Source: Rhizobium deserti
GTDB lineage: Bacteria > Pseudomonadota > Alphaproteobacteria > Rhizobiales > Rhizobiaceae
Direction: 5' to 3'
Assembly: GCF_004358025.1 (NCBI RefSeq)
Contig: NZ_SMTL01000001.1
Location: 186,001 to 250,000, forward strand
Length of the DNA: 64,000 nucleotides
Position 1 is the first letter of the stretch. Each line of letters opens with the position of its first letter. The notes below the pieces were generated by a model. It was not told the origin of the DNA, did not search any database, and saw only the letters and a list, made by a program, of their open reading frames with translations. Shown in pieces: positions 1 to 9,472 of this stretch. The position numbers were made by a program, and so were the translations under genes.

Positions 1-177
1 GTAGCCCGCATCGCCCAGCGTTTTCAGCCATCCAGGATGCACCCAGTTGACAGTGGCGCTGGAAGCGAAGCCATGGATCAGCAGAACGGGATCACCCGAC
101 GGATTGCCCTCGTCGAAATACGCAAGATCCAGACCGTCATGTGAAAAAGAGGAAAAGGCTGGTGCGTTGAGATTCAT
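1..177 (-). CDS. alpha/beta hydrolase, N-terminal part (runs off window)
   Basis: Only the first 59 codons are present; the frame stays open to base 1. The N-terminus has the strand-then-LLIHGF pattern that forms the oxyanion-hole HG motif of alpha/beta-hydrolase fold enzymes, followed by a serine-rich loop. The ATG at 177 is preferred over the in-frame ATG at 186 because an AAAGGA ribosome site lies about nine bases ahead of it. The gene is divergent from the zinc-finger gene at 360. Substrate cannot be judged because the nucleophile elbow and the catalytic Asp/His lie outside the window. Confidence 0.75.
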   Translation of the reverse strand, partial: MNLNAPAFSSFSHDGLDLAYFDEGNPSGDPVLLIHGFASSATVNWVHPGWLKTLGDAGY

Positions 178-359
178 GACTGGCATCCTTTTTTTGCGGC
201 TGAACATAGGCGATCAGTCAGCGCGATTGAACCCTCGCCACGCCGGAATCGGTCGGCACAAACGCTTTCCCACTACACAATCCGAACACAGGGCGATAAT
301 GTCCGCCGCAAATCGGGCGGGGGGCTTGAGCCGCCGCATTATCAAGCATGGAGATCATC

Positions 360-605
360 ATGGCTGGCCACAGCATTCCTCACTTCCAGAACGACGGCGG
401 ATATCGGGCGATCCAGATCGGCGTGAAAGAATTCATGTGCACCGGCGCTTCCGTGCCCTTCGATCATCCGCATATCTTCATCGACATGGGCGACGATGTG
501 GAAAAGGTCTGCTCCTATTGCTCGACCCTCTACAGCTATAACCCGTCATTGGCGGCCGATCAGACGGATCCCGCAGGCTGCGTTTTCCACATCAAGGCGG
601 CTTGA
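360..605 (+). CDS. zinc-finger domain protein (zf-CHCC, NDUFS6-like)
   Basis: An 81-residue protein with the C-x8-H-x14-C-x2-C zinc-ligand spacing (Cys27, His36, Cys51, Cys54) of the family related to the mitochondrial complex I subunit NDUFS6. In alphaproteobacteria such proteins are thought to be accessory subunits of NADH:quinone oxidoreductase. That role is family knowledge; the nuo genes are not in the window. The ATG at 360 is chosen because GGAG lies seven bases ahead; an ATG at 348 lacks a site. It lies 13 bp before the FAD monooxygenase and may be co-transcribed with it. Confidence 0.85.
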   Translation: MAGHSIPHFQNDGGYRAIQIGVKEFMCTGASVPFDHPHIFIDMGDDVEKVCSYCSTLYSYNPSLAADQTDPAGCVFHIKAA

Positions 606-618
606 TCGGCATCTGCTG

Positions 619-1770
619 ATGACATTGGAAAAGGTGGCGATTATCGGCGCCGGCATAGCCGGCTTGACTGCCGCGCTATCCTTTGCCCGGCATGGCATCG
701 CCAGCGATATCTTCGAGGAAGCGTCGACGCTTCTGGAGGTGGGAGCAGGGCTTCAGATTTCGCCGAACGCCTCGCGCATCCTTTCGGCACTCGGCGTCCT
801 GCCGGCGCTTGAAGCGGTTTGGACGGAACCGGACCAGATCGCGCTGACATCCGGGACAACTCTTAAACTGATCGCCTCTGTGCCTTCTGGGCATTTTGCG
901 CGTGAACGTTGGGGGGCTCCCTACGGCGTCCTGCACCGCGCGACGCTGCAGAAAGTACTGGTTGCGGCTGTCGAGCAAAATCCTCTTTGCCGCCTGCATC
1001 TCGGCTCTCCCGTCCGCGGCAATGCCTATGCGGCATCCGGCCTTGCCTATGGCTTGGTGGTCGGAGCCGACGGTGTCTGGTCCAACATGCGTGCCTGCAT
1101 TGCAAGCGCACCGACGCCGCATTTTTCCGGCAATGTAGCGTGGCGTTTCACGCTTCCGCAATCTGCAGCACCCTCCTGGCTTTCGCCAGGGCAGGTGACG
1201 GCCTTTCTAGGCCCTTCAACCCATCTGGTCGCCTATCCCCTGAACGACGTCGGCAGCATCAATGTGGTTGCCATAGCCTCAGGCGTGAGCCCAGGTGAAA
1301 CATGGGATGCAAAGGCCAGCCAAGTGCAGCGACACGCGCTCCTCGAGCGCTTCCATCGATGGGACCGCCGCATCGTCAGTGTATTGGAAGGCGCCGAGCA
1401 GCCCACCTTCTGGCCTCTTTACTCGCTCGACTCCGGCCGCTGGCAAAGCGGCGGCAACACCGTTCTGATTGGCGATGCAGCACATGCCATGATGCCGTTT
1501 GCGGCCCAGGGCGCCGCAATGGCGATCGAAGACGCATTTGTTCTGGCCGCAAAGGTTGCCGGCCCCCTGCCCCTCGCTGAGGCTCTTTCAAGTTTTGAAA
1601 CGGAGCGAAAAGTGCGGATCGCTAGAGTCAGGGCACGCGGGGCTTTTAACCGCTTCGCCTATCATGCCCGTGGACCGGTCCGGCTTGGCCGGGACTTGGT
1701 CCTATCTATGCGGCCGCCGCAATCTCTTGCGGCGGATCTGGACTGGCTCTACGGCTATCATCCTATTTGA
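619..1770 (+). CDS. FAD-dependent monooxygenase (UbiH / salicylate hydroxylase type)
   Basis: A 383-residue flavoprotein of the group A aromatic hydroxylase family. The N-terminal dinucleotide fold shows GAGIAG at residues 10-15. The DG motif GADG is at 149-152. The flavin-binding GD motif GDAAHAMMPFAAQG begins near 285. These three motifs in order define the family, which uses NAD(P)H and oxygen to hydroxylate aromatic or quinone-type substrates; the substrate here is unknown. The ATG at 619 places the Rossmann motif next to the N-terminus as usual; the longer open frame upstream overlaps the zinc-finger gene in another frame. The stop is 3 bp from the convergent metC stop. Confidence 0.85.
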   Translation: MTLEKVAIIGAGIAGLTAALSFARHGIASDIFEEASTLLEVGAGLQISPNASRILSALGVLPALEAVWTEPDQIALTSGTTLKLIASVPSGHFARERWGAPYGVLHRATLQKVLVAAVEQNPLCRLHLGSPVRGNAYAASGLAYGLVVGADGVWSNMRACIASAPTPHFSGNVAWRFTLPQSAAPSWLSPGQVTAFLGPSTHLVAYPLNDVGSINVVAIASGVSPGETWDAKASQVQRHALLERFHRWDRRIVSVLEGAEQPTFWPLYSLDSGRWQSGGNTVLIGDAAHAMMPFAAQGAAMAIEDAFVLAAKVAGPLPLAEALSSFETERKVRIARVRARGAFNRFAYHARGPVRLGRDLVLSMRPPQSLAADLDWLYGYHPI

Positions 1771-1773
1771 CGT

Positions 1774-2958
1774 TCAGGCAGCGGCTGCCGCAGCAAAGCC
1801 GCGCTCCAGGTCTGCCTGAAGATCGACCACATCTTCAAGCCCGATCTGCAGGCGGATGACCACGCCGTCGGACGGCGCTTTGCATATCGTACGGTCCGAG
1901 AGGCTGACCAGGACCGCCAGGCTTTCATAGCCGCCCCAGGAATAGCCCAGCCCGAAATAAGTCAGCGCATCCAGGAAGGCATGCGATTTCCGTCTTGCGT
2001 TGGCGGCGTCCGTCTTCAGCACGAAGGAAAAGACGCCGCTTGCTCCCTTGAAGTCCCGCTTCCATATCTCGTGGCCAGGAAAGCTCGGCAAGGCCGGATG
2101 CAGGACGCGGGCAACTTCTCCGCGGCCTTCGAGCCACTGCGCAATCGACAAGGCGCTCTTCTGGTGATGCTCCAGCCGGATTCCCATGGTCCGCAAGCCG
2201 CGCAGTATCTGGTAGGAATCATCCGGCGCACCGCAAATCCCCATCAGAATGCGAGCCTCCTCGAGTTGCGGCCAGTATTGCGCATTGGCCGAAACCGATC
2301 CCATAACGATGTCCGAATGGCCTGACGGATATTTCGTCGTGGCGTGAATGGACACGTCTACTCCGAAATCTAGCGGTCGGAAGTAGAGCGGCGTCGCCCA
2401 GGTATTGTCCATGGTGACGACGCAACCATGTCTGTGCGCCACTTCGGCAATGGCCCTGATGTCTTGCATTTCAAATGTATTGGAACCAGGCGCCTCGGTG
2501 TGAACCAGCTTTGTATTCGGCTTGATCAAGGTCTCGATCCCGGCACCGGGTGCCGGATCGTAATATTCCACCTCGACGCCAAGGCGTTTCAGCATCGTGT
2601 CGCAGAAGTTCCGGCACGGTGTGTAAACAGAATCCACGATCAAGGCATGATCACCGGCTGACAGATAGGCAAGAAACGGAACCGATATGGCCGCCAGTCC
2701 CGACGGCACCAGGATCGTACCGACAGCGCCTTCCAGTTCATTGAGCGCATCGCAAAGTGCATCCGTCGTCGGCGTAGCGCGTGTGCCATAGGTGTATTTC
2801 TGGCTGCGCCCTTCCATCGTCGCCATATCCGGAAAAAGTACGGTCGATCCGTGCACAACGGGCGGATTGACGAAACCGTGGTAGGCACTCGGCTCACTGC
2901 CTATGTGGGCGAGCCGCGTATTGTTGCCGGCGTCTCGCAGGAAGTCGTTCTTCTTCAT
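1774..2958 (-). CDS. metC: cystathionine beta-lyase
   Basis: A 394-residue PLP enzyme of the Cys/Met metabolism family. The Schiff-base lysine is Lys209 in the motif ATTKYPSGHSD, and the N-terminal NNTRLAHIG and the PPVVHGSTVLF strand are typical of MetC. It would convert cystathionine to homocysteine, pyruvate and ammonia in the cytosol. The ATG at 2958 gives the usual family length; a TTG at 3021 with an AGG upstream is a possible longer start. The ATG itself has a weak ribosome site. The gene is divergent from aapJ and shares a roughly 350-bp upstream region with it. A cystathionine gamma-synthase assignment cannot be excluded by motif alone. Confidence 0.88.
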   Translation of the reverse strand: MKKNDFLRDAGNNTRLAHIGSEPSAYHGFVNPPVVHGSTVLFPDMATMEGRSQKYTYGTRATPTTDALCDALNELEGAVGTILVPSGLAAISVPFLAYLSAGDHALIVDSVYTPCRNFCDTMLKRLGVEVEYYDPAPGAGIETLIKPNTKLVHTEAPGSNTFEMQDIRAIAEVAHRHGCVVTMDNTWATPLYFRPLDFGVDVSIHATTKYPSGHSDIVMGSVSANAQYWPQLEEARILMGICGAPDDSYQILRGLRTMGIRLEHHQKSALSIAQWLEGRGEVARVLHPALPSFPGHEIWKRDFKGASGVFSFVLKTDAANARRKSHAFLDALTYFGLGYSWGGYESLAVLVSLSDRTICKAPSDGVVIRLQIGLEDVVDLQADLERGFAAAAAA

Positions 2959-3305
2959 TCGGGAAAATACTTTCGCTTGGAGAACTGCGGAAGTTTTGCC
3001 GCCTGCAACAATTCCGGTCAAGCCTACCTAAGCTTATGGGTCACACCTCTGCATGGACCACACGCTCGCCGCAAAAATGATCACGAACTGCATACTTGAT
3101 AAGCATTTGCGTACTTGATGTGCGGCGCCAACGAATTTACCGCAGTTTGAACGCAATTTGGGCGAGCGAGACTTGACCCTGCCCGCTTTTGTGAATGAGA
3201 TATAGGCACCCGCACCGGGAGGCCAGCGGGCCGCCGGCCGTATTCGAAAACAGGGGAACGGCCCGCGTCACCGAACACAGATAACCATAGAAAAAGGTTG
3301 GGAAA
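2959..3305. promoter_or_regulatory. divergent metC / aapJ upstream region with a TACTTGAT direct repeat
   Basis: A 347-bp gene-free interval between divergent genes. It contains the direct repeat TACTTGAT at 3093-3100 and 3112-3119, spaced 19 bp. A CTTGAC hexamer near 3172 precedes the A+T-rich GAGATATAGG stretch about 22 bp further on, a possible but poorly spaced aapJ promoter. The aapJ ribosome site is AAAAAGG with a second GGGA just before the ATG. No riboswitch-like fold was recognised upstream of metC. Confidence 0.4.
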
Positions 3306-4328
3306 ATGAAAAAGACGTATCTGTCAGCTGCAATTGGCGCGGCGGTGCTGGGCTTTGCCTCGGCCGCATCCGCTGCCACGCTCGATGACGTCAAGGCGAA
3401 GGGCTTCGTTCAGTGCGGGGTCAACACCGGCCTGGCCGGCTTTGCTCAGCCGGACGCTTCCGGCGCATGGAAGGGTTTTGACGTCGATTACTGCAAGGCC
3501 ATTGCTGCAGCCGTTTTCGGCGATGCCACCAAGGTAAAGTTTACGCCGACGACTGCCCAGAGCCGCTTTACCGCGCTCCAGTCTGGCGAAGTCGACGTTC
3601 TTGCGCGTAACACCACATGGACCATCAGCCGCGACACTGCACTGGGCTTCAACTTCCGCTACGTCAACTATTACGACGGCCAGGGCTTCATGGTTCCGAA
3701 GAGCCTGAACGTGAAGTCCGCGCTGGAGCTCTCCGGTGCAGCTGTCTGCGTCCAGTCCGGCACCACGACCGAACTCAACCTCGCCGACTACTTCAAGTCC
3801 AACAATCTGCAATACAATCCAGTTGTTTTCGAAAAGCTCGAAGAGGTCAACGCTGCCTATCAAGCCGGCCGTTGTGACGTCTACACGACCGACCAGTCGG
3901 GCCTTTACGCAACGCGTTTGGCACTCTCGAATCCCGACGAGCATGTGATCCTGCCGGAAATCATTTCCAAGGAGCCGCTCGGCCCAGCCGTCCGCCAAGG
4001 CGATGACAAGTGGTTCGACATCGTCACCTGGGCCGGCTACGCTCTGGTTCAGGCTGAAGAGTTCGGCATCACGCAGGCCAATGTCGACGAAATGAAGAAT
4101 TCGACCAACCCTGACGTCCGTCGCTTTCTCGGCGTGGAGAAGGATACCAAGATCGGTACAGACCTCGGCCTCACCAATGAATGGGCCTATAATATCGTCA
4201 AGGGCGTTGGCAATTACGGCGACGTCTTCGAGCGCAACATCGGCACAGGCAGCCCTTTGAAGATTGCTCGCGGCCTGAACGCCTTGTGGAGCAAGGGCGG
4301 CCTGCAGTTCGCACCGCCGATCCGCTGA
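3306..4328 (+). CDS. aapJ: general L-amino-acid ABC transporter, periplasmic binding protein
   Basis: A 340-residue secreted binding protein with a clear Sec signal peptide, cleaved after about residue 23 (ASA|A). The mature protein starts with TLDDVKAKGFVQCGVNTGL, the AapJ/BztA-type opening, and has a type II binding-protein fold of the polar amino-acid family. AapJ delivers many L-amino acids to the AapQM channel and in rhizobia influences amino-acid exchange with the plant host. It is the first gene of aapJQMP and is separated from aapQ by a strong intercistronic hairpin that probably keeps aapJ mRNA in excess. Confidence 0.95.
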   Translation: MKKTYLSAAIGAAVLGFASAASAATLDDVKAKGFVQCGVNTGLAGFAQPDASGAWKGFDVDYCKAIAAAVFGDATKVKFTPTTAQSRFTALQSGEVDVLARNTTWTISRDTALGFNFRYVNYYDGQGFMVPKSLNVKSALELSGAAVCVQSGTTTELNLADYFKSNNLQYNPVVFEKLEEVNAAYQAGRCDVYTTDQSGLYATRLALSNPDEHVILPEIISKEPLGPAVRQGDDKWFDIVTWAGYALVQAEEFGITQANVDEMKNSTNPDVRRFLGVEKDTKIGTDLGLTNEWAYNIVKGVGNYGDVFERNIGTGSPLKIARGLNALWSKGGLQFAPPIR

Positions 4329-4341
4329 TCGCATAGACTGA

Positions 4342-4372
4342 AGTTCGCAGGGTGGCGCTCACCCTGCGAACT
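4342..4372 (+). promoter_or_regulatory. aapJ-aapQ intercistronic hairpin
   Basis: A perfect 13-bp stem (AGTTCGCAGGGTG paired with 4360-4372) with a 5-base loop. It is followed by GTCTCC rather than a T-run, so it is more likely an mRNA-stabilising or partial attenuation element than a full terminator. The binding-protein-then-hairpin layout is common in ABC operons, where it raises binding-protein mRNA over permease mRNA. Confidence 0.75.
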
Positions 4373-4437
4373 GTCTCCAACCGATAAAACCAAAAACAAT
4401 AAGAGACCTATCACCGGGCACAGGGGATTGGCACAGC

Positions 4438-5631
4438 ATGACGGACCACGCCATAAATGCGCCTGCCACCAAACAGGCATCCGCGTCACTCATCTACGAC
4501 CCGAAGGTTCGCAGCATATTTTACCAGGTGCTCACTGTGGTCATCATCCTGGTCGCCGGCCTGTGGATTGCCCACAATGTCAGCAGCAATCTTGCACGCA
4601 GCAACACGGCGACCGGCTTCGGCTTTCTGGCAGGCCGGTCCGGCTTCGATATTGGCCAGTCGCTCATTTCGTATACCAGCGACTCGACCTATGGCCGCGC
4701 CATCGTCGTAGGCTTTCTCAACACGTTGATGGTTGCCGTCACCGGTATCTTCACCGCCACGATCGTCGGCTTCATCATCGGCATCGGGCGCCTATCGAAG
4801 AACTGGCTGATCGCCAAGCTCTGTACTGTTTACGTCGAGATTTTCCGCAACATCCCGCCGCTGCTGGTCATCTTCTTCTGGTATTCTGGGGTGCTGGCCG
4901 TTCTGCCGCAACCACGCGATGCGATCAACCTGCCGTTCTCGACTTTTCTCAGCAACCGTGGCCTGACCTTTCCCGCGACGATCTGGGGCGCTGGCGCATG
5001 GATGCTGCCCATCGCAATCATAGTGGCCATCGTCATCGCGGTCGTCTTCCGCAAATGGTCGATGACACGCCAGATGGCAACCGGCCAGCAATTGCCGAAC
5101 GGTTGGATCTCGGCTGCCATCATCATTGGCGTACCCCTTTTATTCTTTTTCGCCATCGGTGCTCCGTTGACCTTCGATTTTCCGGTTGAGGGCCGCTTCA
5201 ACCTGTCCGGCGGCGCCAACATTCGCCCCGAATTCGTCGCCCTCTATCTAGCCCTGTCGCTTTATACCGCGGCCTTTATCGCGGAGATCATCCGGGCCGG
5301 CATCAGAGGCGTTGGCAAAGGCCAGACGGAAGCCGCAGCCGCACTCGGCGTTCAGCCGTCGAAGATTACTCGACTCGTGGTCGTCCCGCAGGCCTTCCGC
5401 ATCATTATTCCGCCGCTGACGAGCCAGTATCTGAACCTGACTAAAAATTCTTCGCTCGGCGTTGCCATAGGCTTTCCCGAACTTTTCTCTACGGGCAGTA
5501 CCTCGCTTAATCAGACCGGCCAGGCGATCGAAATGATCACGATCATGCTTACCATCTATTTGAGCATCAGCATCGCTACCTCGCTGTTCATGAACTGGTT
5601 CAATGCCAAGATGGCCTTGGTGGAGAGATAA
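4438..5631 (+). CDS. aapQ: general L-amino-acid ABC transporter, permease AapQ
   Basis: A 397-residue inner-membrane permease. It has a first membrane helix around residues 35-55, a large periplasmic loop, and a C-terminal half with the polar amino-acid permease EAA-type loop ([27 protein letters not shown]) that contacts the ATPase. The long insertion between the first helices is characteristic of AapQ/BztB rather than HisQ. It heterodimerises with AapM. It ends 2 bp before the aapM start, consistent with tight coupling. Confidence 0.93.
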   Translation: MTDHAINAPATKQASASLIYDPKVRSIFYQVLTVVIILVAGLWIAHNVSSNLARSNTATGFGFLAGRSGFDIGQSLISYTSDSTYGRAIVVGFLNTLMVAVTGIFTATIVGFIIGIGRLSKNWLIAKLCTVYVEIFRNIPPLLVIFFWYSGVLAVLPQPRDAINLPFSTFLSNRGLTFPATIWGAGAWMLPIAIIVAIVIAVVFRKWSMTRQMATGQQLPNGWISAAIIIGVPLLFFFAIGAPLTFDFPVEGRFNLSGGANIRPEFVALYLALSLYTAAFIAEIIRAGIRGVGKGQTEAAAALGVQPSKITRLVVVPQAFRIIIPPLTSQYLNLTKNSSLGVAIGFPELFSTGSTSLNQTGQAIEMITIMLTIYLSISIATSLFMNWFNAKMALVER

Positions 5632-5633
5632 GA

Positions 5634-6791
5634 ATGTCGACCAAAGATCTCTCCTATGTTCGCCGCGACATGATCGCGCCGGAACCGCCACCGATCAGCA
5701 CCAAGACGATCGGCGGATGGCTTCGCACCAATCTTCTAGCAACGCCGAAGGATGTGGTTCTCACCATTTTAGCGCTCGCGCTGCTGGCGCTCGCGCTTCC
5801 CGGCATCATCAATTGGCTCTTCGTGCAGGCCAGCTGGTTCGGTGCCGACCGCTCTGTCTGTGCCACCGTCGTCCAGGGCGGCATCCGTCCGGATGGCTGG
5901 AAAGGCGCCTGCTGGGCCTTCGTCGGCGACCGCTTCCAGCAGTTCATGTTCGGCCGCTATCCGCTTGAGGAGCGCTGGCGTGTGATCTTGGTCGGCATCA
6001 TGCTGATCGTCCTGCTCGTCCCCCTACTCATGCCGAAACTGCCCTACAAGGCGCTCAACGCCGTCTTGTTGTTCCTCGTTTATCCGGTCGTGTCCTTCTT
6101 CCTCTTGCACGGCAACGTGCTTGGCCTCGATCGGGTCGAAACACCGCTGTGGGGCGGCATGATGGTGACGCTGATCCTGTCTTTCGTCGGCATAGCCGTC
6201 TCCTTCCCCGTCGGCATTTTGCTGGCCCTGGGCAGACGCTCACCCATGCCGGTGCTGAGAACCTTCTGCATCCTCTTCATCGAGATCATTCGCGGCGTGC
6301 CCCTGGTCATGGTTCTCTTCATGGCCAACGTCATGTTGCCCTTGTTCCTGCCGACCGGCTGGAGCATCGACAACTTTCTGCGCGCCGTGGTGGGTGTGTC
6401 GCTTTTCGCCTCCGCCTACATGGCAGAAGTCATCCGCGGCGGTCTCCAGGCGATCCCCAAGGGACAAGGCGAAGGCGCCGATTCTCTTGGCCTCAGCTAC
6501 TGGCAAAAGACCCGACTGATCATCCTGCCGCAGGCGATCAAGCTTGTGATCCCGGGCATCGTGAACACCTTCATCGGCTTGTTCAAAGACACGTCGCTGG
6601 TTGCCATTATCGGCATGTTCGATCTGTTGAACATCATCCGCCTCAACTTCACCGATACAACCTGGATCACTCCGATGACGCCGTTGACCGGTCTGGTTTT
6701 CGCAGGCCTCATCTACTGGATTTTCTGCTTTAGCATGTCGCGCTATTCCGCGTTCATGGAACGGCATCTTGATACCGGCCACAAACGATAA
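5634..6791 (+). CDS. aapM: general L-amino-acid ABC transporter, permease AapM
   Basis: A 385-residue permease with several hydrophobic helices. The ATPase-contact loop near residues 275-300 reads [20 protein letters not shown] soluble loop rich in Trp and Cys lies between the first two helices, as in AapM/BztC. It is the partner of AapQ in the aapJQMP importer, starts 2 bp after aapQ, and is followed 12 bp later by the ATPase gene. Confidence 0.93.
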   Translation: MSTKDLSYVRRDMIAPEPPPISTKTIGGWLRTNLLATPKDVVLTILALALLALALPGIINWLFVQASWFGADRSVCATVVQGGIRPDGWKGACWAFVGDRFQQFMFGRYPLEERWRVILVGIMLIVLLVPLLMPKLPYKALNAVLLFLVYPVVSFFLLHGNVLGLDRVETPLWGGMMVTLILSFVGIAVSFPVGILLALGRRSPMPVLRTFCILFIEIIRGVPLVMVLFMANVMLPLFLPTGWSIDNFLRAVVGVSLFASAYMAEVIRGGLQAIPKGQGEGADSLGLSYWQKTRLIILPQAIKLVIPGIVNTFIGLFKDTSLVAIIGMFDLLNIIRLNFTDTTWITPMTPLTGLVFAGLIYWIFCFSMSRYSAFMERHLDTGHKR

Positions 6792-6803
6792 AAAGGGAAA
6801 CTC

Positions 6804-7577
6804 ATGGCTGACGCCCAACCCAAGAAACTGACCGTCTCCTCCACCGACGTCGCCGTCGAGATCATCGGCATGAACAAGTGGTATGGCGACTTCCACGTGC
6901 TGCGCGACATCAACCTCAAAGTGATGAAGGGCGAACGTATCGTTATTGCTGGCCCTTCAGGCTCGGGTAAATCAACAATGATTCGCTGCATCAACCGGCT
7001 CGAGGAGCACCAATCCGGCAGCATTTTCGTCGACGATATCGAGCTCACGAACGACCTGAAGAAGATTGATGAGGTGCGCCGCGAGGTTGGCATGGTGTTC
7101 CAGCACTTCAATCTTTTTCCGCATCTGACGATTCTGGAAAACTGTACGCTGGCGCCGATCTGGGTGCGTAAGATGCCTAAGAAGGAGGCCGAGGAAGTGG
7201 CTATGCACTACCTCAAGCGCGTCAAGATCCCGGAACAGGCCCATAAATATCCTGGTCAGTTGTCGGGCGGCCAGCAGCAACGTGTGGCGATCGCCCGCTC
7301 GCTCTGCATGAAGCCGAAGATCATGCTGTTTGACGAGCCGACATCGGCGCTCGATCCGGAAATGGTCAAAGAAGTGCTCGACACAATGGTGAGCCTGGCC
7401 GAAGAAGGCATGACCATGCTGTGCGTCACCCACGAAATGGGCTTTGCCCGCCAGGTTGCTAACCGCGTGATCTTCATGGACCAGGGTCAGATCGTCGAGC
7501 AGAATTCGCCAGCCGAGTTCTTCGACAATCCGCAGCACGAGCGGACCAGGCTCTTCCTTAGCCAGATCCTACACTAG
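6804..7577 (+). CDS. aapP: general L-amino-acid ABC transporter, ATP-binding protein
   Basis: A 257-residue ABC ATPase of the polar amino-acid (HisP/GlnQ/AapP) type. Visible motifs are Walker [10 protein letters not shown], signature LSGGQQQR, Walker [15 protein letters not shown] and the switch histidine in [11 protein letters not shown]. It energises uptake through AapQM. GGGAAACTC precedes the ATG. It is the last gene of the operon and is followed by a hairpin terminator. Confidence 0.95.
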   Translation: MADAQPKKLTVSSTDVAVEIIGMNKWYGDFHVLRDINLKVMKGERIVIAGPSGSGKSTMIRCINRLEEHQSGSIFVDDIELTNDLKKIDEVRREVGMVFQHFNLFPHLTILENCTLAPIWVRKMPKKEAEEVAMHYLKRVKIPEQAHKYPGQLSGGQQQRVAIARSLCMKPKIMLFDEPTSALDPEMVKEVLDTMVSLAEEGMTMLCVTHEMGFARQVANRVIFMDQGQIVEQNSPAEFFDNPQHERTRLFLSQILH

Positions 7578-7589
7578 TTCGTCAGCGCC

Positions 7590-7612
7590 GACGGCGGCGC
7601 CTCGGCGCCGTC
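7590..7612 (+). terminator. aap operon terminator
   Basis: GACGGCG pairs with CGCCGTC across a 9-base loop, followed by TCCTTCT. It lies between aapP and the convergent secreted-protein gene. The tail is only moderately T-rich, so termination strength is uncertain. Confidence 0.55.
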
Positions 7613-7623
7613 TCCTTCTGCCA

Positions 7624-8277
7624 TCACCATTTGACGGCATAGCTGGCATTGATGCTGCTAATCGGATCAGACGAACTGGATGCCCTGTCCAAAGAGCCGC
7701 TCAAAGTTATATGGTCGCCAAACTTCTGCTCCAGTGCGAGACCGGCCTCGGCCTTCTTGAAGTTATCGGTTCCCGTCGCTCTGACAACCACGGCCGTGCC
7801 AGTGGCGGAGCGTGATACCTTTACCGACTGCGCGACATCGATCCCCGTCCATTGCTGCGTCCCGCTGTCATAGCGCACGGAATAACTGCTTTGACGCTCC
7901 ACATCGATCGCCGACGTCGCAATGTGCTTTTCGTAGTAGTTCATGGTGATGGCGGCGCTGCCAGCAACGCCGTCGACATCAAGGCCGATGTCGCGGTTCA
8001 TTTCATAGGCCGGCCGCTGGATGGACTGGGCCTTCAAGCTACCCCAGAACTTTAGCGGAGCATCGACCACGGCGCCGTCCTTGGACGCATCCACACCGAG
8101 GTCGAAACCAGCCTCCGGTTCAAGTTTCATCGGCAGTTTCAAGCCCAATTTGACTGAATAGCTGGTGTCGGAAACCTTGCTGGGCTGCCAGATCAGCGGC
8201 CTGTCTTCAGCGCAGCTTTGTGAGGCGCAGGCTATCGCAATGAAGGAGGCCGAAACGGCCCTTAGTAGTCTTGTCAC
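7624..8277 (-). CDS. secreted protein of unknown function, possible outer-membrane beta strands
   Basis: A 217-residue protein starting at GTG with GGGGA seven to eight bases ahead. The N-terminus has a signal peptide (hydrophobic run, cleavage probably after SCA before EDR). The mature part consists of alternating polar/hydrophobic stretches and ends in SYAVKW; a terminal aromatic residue is typical of outer-membrane beta-barrel strands. No catalytic motif is seen. Function is unknown; a small barrel or autotransporter-like surface protein is an inference. It converges with the aap operon. Confidence 0.7.
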   Translation of the reverse strand: MTRLLRAVSASFIAIACASQSCAEDRPLIWQPSKVSDTSYSVKLGLKLPMKLEPEAGFDLGVDASKDGAVVDAPLKFWGSLKAQSIQRPAYEMNRDIGLDVDGVAGSAAITMNYYEKHIATSAIDVERQSSYSVRYDSGTQQWTGIDVAQSVKVSRSATGTAVVVRATGTDNFKKAEAGLALEQKFGDHITLSGSLDRASSSSDPISSINASYAVKW

Positions 8278-8634
8278 TATAATCCCCGTCCAAGGATTTG
8301 AACGAACGCGTAACGTCGGGCCGAACCACTCGGCAGAACAACTTCAATGCATTGTAAACGCTTTGCAAACCCTGACCGCTCGACGCGGTTGACCTTCCCT
8401 GGTGGGACGCAAGACAACTGAACAGCAGCATCGCCAGGGAATGCGGCCGTTTGGAATCGGCAATGGGGCTGGAATGCGGTCGGTTTGGTTGGCGCCGACG
8501 AAAGCCGCTATTGGAGCGGAGCTGTGATCGGCGAGTAACAGCGGGGTCAGGGGCATGAAGATCGCCTTTTGCGGGAACAAAGGCTTCAGGCCCCCGTTTT
8601 CCGCCGACCGTAATCAAGCGAAATGGAGTGTGAC
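8278..8634. other. gene-free interval between divergent genes
   Basis: A 357-bp interval upstream of two divergent secreted-protein genes. Open frames across it have neither ribosome sites nor recognisable protein content. It should hold both promoters, but no convincing -35/-10 pair was identified. Confidence 0.4.
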
Positions 8635-8943
8635 ATGAAAGCAAAAGTCGTAGTCGGAATGGCTCTTAGCCTCGCCTGCATTTCTGCCGCCGAATCGCCA
8701 TCCAACTATCAGACCTATAGCGGGCTGCGCATCGCAGGAGATCCCGTTATTGAAGCCCGCTATCACTCGGCGTTGAGGACCTGCATACCGGAATCCGCCA
8801 CCCCGCCCCATGGCGACCTGAACAATCACAGTCTGCGCTACAATGCGGCGTTGAGGGCCTGCCTATACCGCTACGGCTTCGTTGACCGCGGCCAATATGC
8901 ATATCCTGCAAATGTGATATTTGGCGGCTTTCTCGCAAGGTAA
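8635..8943 (+). CDS. small secreted protein with an internal repeat
   Basis: A 102-residue protein starting at the ATG at 8635, which has GGAG eight bases ahead; an ATG 12 bases earlier lacks a site. A signal peptide covers about 22 residues. The mature protein contains two related segments, ARYHSALRTC and LRYNAALRAC, suggesting internal duplication with two paired cysteines. The family is not recognised. The gene ends 17 bp before the left boundary of the integrated element, so it is the last core gene on that side. Confidence 0.7.
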   Translation: MKAKVVVGMALSLACISAAESPSNYQTYSGLRIAGDPVIEARYHSALRTCIPESATPPHGDLNNHSLRYNAALRACLYRYGFVDRGQYAYPANVIFGGFLAR

Positions 8944-8960
8944 GGTATAGCGGCCGGTGA

Positions 8961-8978
8961 AATGGCGACCCCTGCAGG
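8961..8978. repeat. left attachment repeat
   Basis: An 18-bp exact copy of the tRNA-Arg 3' end, positioned 17 bp after the stop of the small secreted protein gene. Similarity stops on both sides, which argues for a recombination crossover block rather than a longer duplication. Confidence 0.8.
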
Positions 8979-9123
8979 GTTGCGATATGTGGCGGATTAA
9001 TCAATAAAAACAACGAATATGCGCCTAGGTGAGGGCGAATTTGTACTGATTGATTTGCTTGGCAAATTTAACTGCGCGCCTCACCGCTTGACCCCTGCCC
9101 GGATATAAGGATTCCCATGTCGA

Positions 9124-9409
9124 ATGGATTGGCAGAAGAAATACCGCTGGCAGCGCATATCGGGCAAAGAGACCGGCTTAGGCGGGAAGCTGCACGAGGA
9201 CTTCATAGGCTGGGATGGCGAGACGAACATCGGCCGGATCTACCTCGACCAGCAGACACTGAAGGCGGGGAAATGGAGATGGGCGATCCAGTACCCAAAA
9301 GGGGAAAGTTTACCAGCCCAACACCGGCTGGGAGACGACAGTGGCGGAAGCGGCTAAGGTCGTCGAGGATCTATGGGACAAGCAGAAAATGAGACTTACC
9401 TATGGGTGA
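9124..9409 (+). pseudogene. frameshifted small conserved hypothetical
   Basis: The first frame (9124 onward) encodes a basic, Trp-rich small protein (for example KYRWQRISGK, GRIYLDQQTLK, KWRWAIQYPKG). After a homopolymer AAAAGGGGAAA at 9297-9307 the coherent sequence continues one base out of frame. It reads VYQPNTGWETTVAEAAK and then VVEDLWDKQKMRLTYG, ending at TGA 9407-9409. The two halves form one plausible protein of about 95 residues resembling a short family common in rhizobial accessory regions. A one-base insertion in the A/G run explains the break; a sequencing error is possible. An ATG at 9117 is out of frame with it. Confidence 0.6.
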
Positions 9410-9472
9410 CAAAAAACGCGGCCTATGGCGAGAGGCTCGGCCGGTGAGAGGATGTTGATTAAAGGCGACGAT

